NCBI GenBank assembly: GCA_009843675.1
Contig: VYCZ01000316.1
Coordinates: forward strand, 1 to 10,367
Direction of reading: 5' to 3'
From: Gammaproteobacteria bacterium
GTDB taxonomy: Bacteria; Pseudomonadota; Gammaproteobacteria; Eutrophobiales; Eutrophobiaceae
Length of the DNA: 10,367 nucleotides
The notes beneath the pieces are model-generated. The model was not told the origin of the DNA and made no database searches. It saw only the letters and a list, made by a program, of their open reading frames with translations. Both the position numbers and the translations under genes were made by a program. Positions 7,419 to 10,367 of this stretch are shown here, piece after piece. The first letter of the stretch is position 1; each line of letters starts with the position of its first letter.

Positions 7419-7443
7419 TTTTCCGACTAAAACAGTCGGGTAT
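7419..7443 (-). promoter_or_regulatory. IscR type 1 binding site, box 2
   Basis: The core ccgactaaaacagtcgg (7423-7439) fits the 17-base type 1 core at every position and is followed by GTAT. Only the left outer flank (TTTT instead of ATAS) departs. Its centre lies 26 bases upstream of the centre of box 1, so two IscR dimers could sit side by side without overlap. Confidence 0.78.
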
Positions 7444-7469
7444 TCGTGATGATGTAACTGTGTGAGATA

Positions 7470-7498
7470 CGGGGTCAGGTCTGTCCCTTTTGTATATT
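7470..7498. repeat. GGGGTCAGGTCTGTCCCTTTT-like short repeat fragment
   Basis: The stretch contains ggggtcaggtctgtccc followed by ttttgtat. Within it gggtcag and ctgtccc form an imperfect inverted pair with one mismatch. Short sequences beginning ggggtcaggtct are, from recollection, widely scattered in proteobacterial genomes near REP-associated tyrosine transposases. Only one copy is present here and no transposase is seen, so the repeat call rests on recognition, not on copy number. Confidence 0.4.
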
Positions 7499-8065
7499 CC
7501 TCATCAACCGTTCCAGGCGCAACTGGGGCAGGACCCACTCCGGGGATAACTCTATGGCCCGGCGGTAGTCAGCCTCGGCGTTGTCGAATTCCTTGTTGTT
7601 TTCATAAGCCATGGCGCGGTTGAAATGGGCAATGTGGTCTTTCGTCAGAGTCAGTTCAATGGCAGTGGTGTACTGCTGTATGGCTACGTCGAACTTCTTG
7701 CTGAGCAGGTAAAGATTACCCAGGTTTACATAGACCTCACCAGTTTCCGGCCCCAGGTCTATCGCGGTCCGGTAGTCTTTAAGCGCTTTCTGATAGTCCT
7801 CCATGGCGCCGTACAGGATGCCGCGATTGACGTATGTGGCAAGCAAATCCTTGCGGGTCAGCCGCCCATGGAGGATCGCCTGGTTGCATTCCTCTATATC
7901 CGCATCGGATGCCGAGTTCAACTGGATCGCCAGGGTGGAAGACATGTAACAGTTCCGGGCGTATGACCCCCCGCCGATGACGGTCATTGACTGGGTATAA
8001 GCGGTTATGGGTAAAACAATAAGAATGGGCAGCAATACCCGAAAAAGAAACCGAAGTAAGATCAT
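7475..8065 (-). CDS. Exported TPR-repeat protein of unknown function
   Basis: A 196-residue protein that starts with a hydrophobic export signal or anchor (MILLRFLFRVLLPILIVLPITA, about 1-22). Three tetratricopeptide repeats follow, at about 73-106, 107-140 and 142-175 (ending in AIDLGP, AIELTL and AIELSP). Between them a segment with GGGSYARNCY and IEECNQAI holds Cys39 and Cys60, which could form a disulfide in the periplasm. Similar ARxCY-TPR proteins are known as uncharacterised exported proteins; the partner is unknown. I chose the ATG at 8065, which has AAAGG about 8 bases upstream, over a GTG at 8074. The last codons and the stop come from a short repeat-like sequence, so the C terminus may be recently altered. 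It lies 120 bases upstream of iscR on the same strand with no clear terminator. Confidence 0.8.
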   Translation of the reverse strand: MILLRFLFRVLLPILIVLPITAYTQSMTVIGGGSYARNCYMSSTLAIQLNSASDADIEECNQAILHGRLTRKDLLATYVNRGILYGAMEDYQKALKDYRTAIDLGPETGEVYVNLGNLYLLSKKFDVAIQQYTTAIELTLTKDHIAHFNRAMAYENNKEFDNAEADYRRAIELSPEWVLPQLRLERLMRNIQKGQT

Positions 8066-8099
8066 TCGTAGCACCTTTTGGACAATTCCTTTCTTTACC

Positions 8100-8128
8100 A
8101 GTATAGACTAATAGACCAATTCTGCCAT
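8100..8128 (-). promoter_or_regulatory. Promoter for the TPR gene
   Basis: On the minus strand ATGGCA (8123-8128, 4 of 6 to the -35 consensus) is followed after exactly 17 bases by TATACT (8100-8105, 5 of 6 to the -10 consensus). The leader would be about 28 bases and contains the AAAGG ribosome site. Confidence 0.5.
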
Positions 8129-8130
8129 CA

Positions 8131-8136
8131 TATAGT
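8131..8136 (+). promoter_or_regulatory. Possible -10 element for the GST operon
   Basis: TATAGT (5 of 6 to the consensus) lies 49 bases before the GST start codon on the plus strand. No convincing -35 is found at 16-18 bases upstream. The divergent gap 8066-8185 must hold a promoter for each direction; this is the best candidate for the right-hand one. Confidence 0.3.
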
Positions 8137-8185
8137 TTCATACCGCATCCAAATTAATTGACAGGAAACCGGGGAGGAAAAACCA

Positions 8186-8890
8186 ATGATAGACCTGTAT
8201 TACTGGCCGACCCCCAACGGCTGGAAAATCTCCATCATGCTGGAAGAGTGCGGACTTGAATACCGGCTGGTCCCCGTGGACATAGGGCGGGGAGACCAGT
8301 TCAAGCCGGAATTTCTGGCAATCAGCCCCAACAACCGCATGCCTGCCATCGTTGACCATGACGTGGAAGGGGAACCGGTTTCCGTGTTCGAGTCTGGCGC
8401 CATACTGATGTACCTTGCGGAAAAGACCGGGCGGTTCATGCCGGTGGAACCGCGCGCCAGGATAGAGGTTGTGCAATGGGTATTCTGGCAGGTAGGCGGC
8501 CTGGGACCCATGGCGGGCCAACTTGGCCACTTTACCAATTACGCCCCGGAGAAAATCGGGTACGCCCTGAATCGGTATGGTGATGAATACAACCGTTTAC
8601 TGGGAGTCATCGACAAGCAACTGGCGGGAAAGGACTACCTGTGCGGCGACTATTCCATTGCCGACATGGCCTCCTGGCCCTGGGTCGTGGTACATGAGCG
8701 GATAAACCAGAGCCTGGACGAATTTCCGGGCGTCCAGGCCTGGGATGAGCGGATGAAGGCCAGGCCGGCAGTATCCGCCGGCAAGGACCTTGGCAAGGAA
8801 CTGCGCCGCCCGCTGGAGAAGGACGATGAAGCTCGCCAAATAATGTTTGGCCAAACTGCAGCGTCGGTGGCCAAAGTATCTGCACATTGA
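8186..8890 (+). CDS. Glutathione S-transferase, YfcG/YghU-like (Nu class)
   Basis: A 234-residue GST. The N-terminal thioredoxin-like domain (about 1-85) has YYWPTPNGWKISIMLEE with Thr9 and Asn11, as in E. coli YfcG, which uses Thr/Asn rather than Tyr, Ser or Cys. It also has SPNNRMPAIVDHD with the cis-proline Pro54, and the glutathione-contacting FESGAI (Glu69, Ser70). The helical C-terminal domain has QWVFWQVGGLGPMAGQ and DYSIADMASWPWV, both strong YfcG-type markers. YfcG and YghU reduce disulfides with glutathione and have weak classical transferase activity. The natural substrate here is unknown. The start has GGAGG 9 bases upstream. It is the first gene of a plus-strand operon, followed after 22 bases by an O-methyltransferase, which suggests a role tied to that pathway or protection from its product. 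Confidence 0.93.
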   Translation: MIDLYYWPTPNGWKISIMLEECGLEYRLVPVDIGRGDQFKPEFLAISPNNRMPAIVDHDVEGEPVSVFESGAILMYLAEKTGRFMPVEPRARIEVVQWVFWQVGGLGPMAGQLGHFTNYAPEKIGYALNRYGDEYNRLLGVIDKQLAGKDYLCGDYSIADMASWPWVVVHERINQSLDEFPGVQAWDERMKARPAVSAGKDLGKELRRPLEKDDEARQIMFGQTAASVAKVSAH

Positions 8891-8912
8891 ATTAAACAAA
8901 AACGGAGCCGAC

Positions 8913-9947
8913 ATGAACCAGGAAAAACAACCCTCACCCGAACTTTTCCTCAATGCCGTCATGGCCTATCGTGATTCCGCAGCAGTGAAAGGCGCTGTGG
9001 ACCTGGGCGTATTTACGGCCATCGCGCAAGGTATGAACACGGCAGAGTCCCTGGCCGGGCATTGCCAGGCCGATAAGCGCGGCATGCGCATCCTGTGTGA
9101 TTACCTCTGCGTGATGGGCCTGCTGGAGAAATCCGGTTCGACCTATTCACTGACGGGAGACTCGGCAGTCTTCCTGGACCGGGATTCCCCCGCGTACATG
9201 GGAGATGTCGTTAATTTCCTGCTCGATCCGTTTTTCATCAGGGATATCGGCGATGTTGCCAGGGCGGTGCGGAAAGGCGGCGTGGCAACCTCGGCGGAAG
9301 GTTCCGACGTGCCCGGCCATCCCATGTGGGTGACGTTCGCCCGGTCCATGACCGGGCTGAGTCGCATGCCGGCAGGTTTGCTGGCCGATGTCGTTTGTGC
9401 CGATCTCGCAGGCAGTGACGCCGCGGGACAGGTGAAGGTGCTGGATATTGCGGCAGGTTCCGGTATTTTCGGCATTGCCCTGGCGCAGAAACATCCACAG
9501 GTTGGGATCACCGCGGTGGACTGGCCCAACGTACTGGAGGTGGCCCTGGAAAACGCGCAAGAGGCCGGCCTCGGACAACGTTACAGCACCATACCTGGCA
9601 GCGCCTTCGAGGTGGAGACCGGAACCGGTTACCGGGTGATCCTGCTGTGCAATTTCCTGCACCACTTCGATGGGGCTACCTGCTCGAAGTTCCTGGCGTG
9701 CATGAAGGATGCCCTGGCCGCCGACGGTAAAATATACACAGTGGAATTCGTCCCGAATGAAGACCGCATATCCCCGCCCTTCGTCGCGGGGTTTGACCTG
9801 CACATGCTGCGCCAGACCCCTGCCGGTGACACCTATACTGCCGCTGAATACGAGGAAATTTTTGCCGCCGCCGGACTCGAGGTAACTGCAATGACCCCCT
9901 TGACCGGCACCGCGTACACGGTCATTGTCTCAGGCCACAAGCGATAG
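8913..9947 (+). CDS. SAM-dependent O-methyltransferase with dimerisation domain
   Basis: A 344-residue enzyme of the plant-type/hydroxyindole O-methyltransferase family. Residues about 10-85 form a winged-helix dimerisation domain (LFLNAVMAYRDSAAVKGAVD, then LCVMGLLEKSGSTYSLT). The Rossmann-like methyltransferase domain runs from about 140 to 344, with the SAM motif KVLDIAAGSGIFGIALA (175-191), acidic AVDWPNV (201-207) and NFLHHFD (247-253), where the usual catalytic histidine region falls. The acceptor substrate cannot be read from the sequence; related enzymes methylate small aromatic or polyketide-like hydroxyls. I chose the ATG at 8913 because CGGAG lies 6 bases upstream; an in-frame ATG at 8847 would overlap the GST gene. 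The stop codon shares a base with the GTG start of the next gene. Confidence 0.88.
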   Translation: MNQEKQPSPELFLNAVMAYRDSAAVKGAVDLGVFTAIAQGMNTAESLAGHCQADKRGMRILCDYLCVMGLLEKSGSTYSLTGDSAVFLDRDSPAYMGDVVNFLLDPFFIRDIGDVARAVRKGGVATSAEGSDVPGHPMWVTFARSMTGLSRMPAGLLADVVCADLAGSDAAGQVKVLDIAAGSGIFGIALAQKHPQVGITAVDWPNVLEVALENAQEAGLGQRYSTIPGSAFEVETGTGYRVILLCNFLHHFDGATCSKFLACMKDALAADGKIYTVEFVPNEDRISPPFVAGFDLHMLRQTPAGDTYTAAEYEEIFAAAGLEVTAMTPLTGTAYTVIVSGHKR

Positions 9948-10367
9948 TGTCCGTCAAAGACGAGTTGTTGAAACTGGTGGAAACCGTAGCAGAGCAGGTT
10001 GAATTGCCTCCGGTTGAATGGGTATACATCCCGGAACCCGACCCCGGTCCGGGACGCCACACCGAATTCGGCATAGTGACGCTGCGGGACGGTTCCGCCG
10101 GTCTTTACTACGCCTGGCTGGGAGATTCGCAGAAAGGCATGGGCAGCCGCTATCAACCGGGTGAATTCAACGGCAGGCATCCTGTCGAACTTGCGCGCTA
10201 CTGTGCCGGTGATGATGAGGCGGATTGCTCCCTGGGTCTGGCGGCCATCAACGCGATCACACGCCATGTTTTCCGAACAACTGGCTTTTCGCCCATGGAC
10301 TCGCCGGATTCAATGGGAATACTGGACATTGCAGCGACCGACCACGTCGGCATGGTGGGCTATTTCC
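9947..10367 (+). CDS. DUF4213/DUF364 protein (putative heavy-metal chelation family), cut by window edge
   Basis: The reading frame is open from a GTG at 9947 to the right edge (140 residues seen). The N-terminal part includes EWVYIPEPDPGPGRHTEFG, then GSAGLYYAWLGD and the conserved SLGLAAINAITRHVF (95-109), and the visible end is DHVGMVGYF (132-140). The GLAxINA run and the DHVGMVGYF segment are typical of DUF4213 followed by DUF364, a two-domain family annotated only as putative heavy-metal chelation. The C-terminal DUF364 domain lies mostly outside the window. The GTG shares its G with the last base of the methyltransferase TAG stop (TAGTG) and has only a weak ribosome site, which suggests coupled translation. 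The family call is by pattern recognition; the function is unknown. Confidence 0.75.
   Translation, partial: MSVKDELLKLVETVAEQVELPPVEWVYIPEPDPGPGRHTEFGIVTLRDGSAGLYYAWLGDSQKGMGSRYQPGEFNGRHPVELARYCAGDDEADCSLGLAAINAITRHVFRTTGFSPMDSPDSMGILDIAATDHVGMVGYF

Noticed and set aside
7423..7439. CCGACT/AGTCGG inverted repeat as a transcription terminator for the TPR gene
   Set aside because: In the minus-strand direction it is followed by a run of A, not T. It matches the IscR type 1 core exactly, so an operator explains it better.
8158..8163. TTGACA perfect -35 hexamer on the plus strand
   Set aside because: It is only 22 bases before the GST start codon, so a matching -10 would fall on the ribosome site and start codon. 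Likely chance.
8847..8912. Upstream in-frame ATG extending the O-methyltransferase by 22 codons
   Set aside because: It would overlap the GST gene by 44 bases, and the added residues look unlike the family. The ATG at 8913 has a good ribosome site.
9833..10267. Minus-strand open frame of 144 codons at the right end
   Set aside because: It is antisense to the DUF364 reading frame, which has family motifs and a coupled start.

Overview
The window looks like a chromosomal segment of a gammaproteobacterium. The evidence is an IscR very close to the Escherichia coli protein, an ndk-rlmN pair, and GC-rich codon use throughout. The genus cannot be fixed from this sequence alone.

Layout: everything from position 1 to about 8065 is coded on the minus strand, and 8186 to the right edge is coded on the plus strand. 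Read in its direction of transcription, the minus-strand block is: a small exported TPR protein (8065-7475); a regulatory gap with two tandem IscR type 1 boxes and a promoter (7385-7443); iscR; an A-type iron-sulfur carrier (sufA-like); sufB, sufC, sufD, sufS, sufU, sufT; a 109-base gap; ndk; and the first 54 codons of rlmN, cut by the window edge. The suf genes are tightly packed: sufB/C, sufC/D and sufD/S overlap by 1-4 bases, and the rest are 2-24 bases apart. This is one operon encoding a complete SUF machine: SufS desulfurase, SufU sulfur acceptor, SufBCD scaffold, an A-type carrier and the SufT maturation factor, under its own regulator.

The main point of interest is the position and control of this operon. 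In many gammaproteobacteria iscR heads the ISC operon (iscSUA-hscBA-fdx), which in some lineages is followed by ndk and rlmN. Here iscR, its type 1 boxes and ndk-rlmN are all present, but SUF genes stand where ISC genes would be expected. This reads as replacement of ISC by SUF at the locus. SUF would then come under the housekeeping feedback control that E. coli applies to ISC, rather than under stress-only control.

The right side holds a divergent plus-strand operon of three genes: a YfcG-like glutathione S-transferase, a SAM-dependent O-methyltransferase with an N-terminal dimerisation domain, and the start of a DUF4213/DUF364 protein (a family named for putative heavy-metal chelation). 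The last gene starts inside the stop codon of the methyltransferase and runs off the window. The combined function is unknown. A short sequence resembling repeats found around REP-associated transposases supplies the stop codon of the TPR gene. No tRNA, rRNA, CRISPR array, integrase or insertion sequence was seen.
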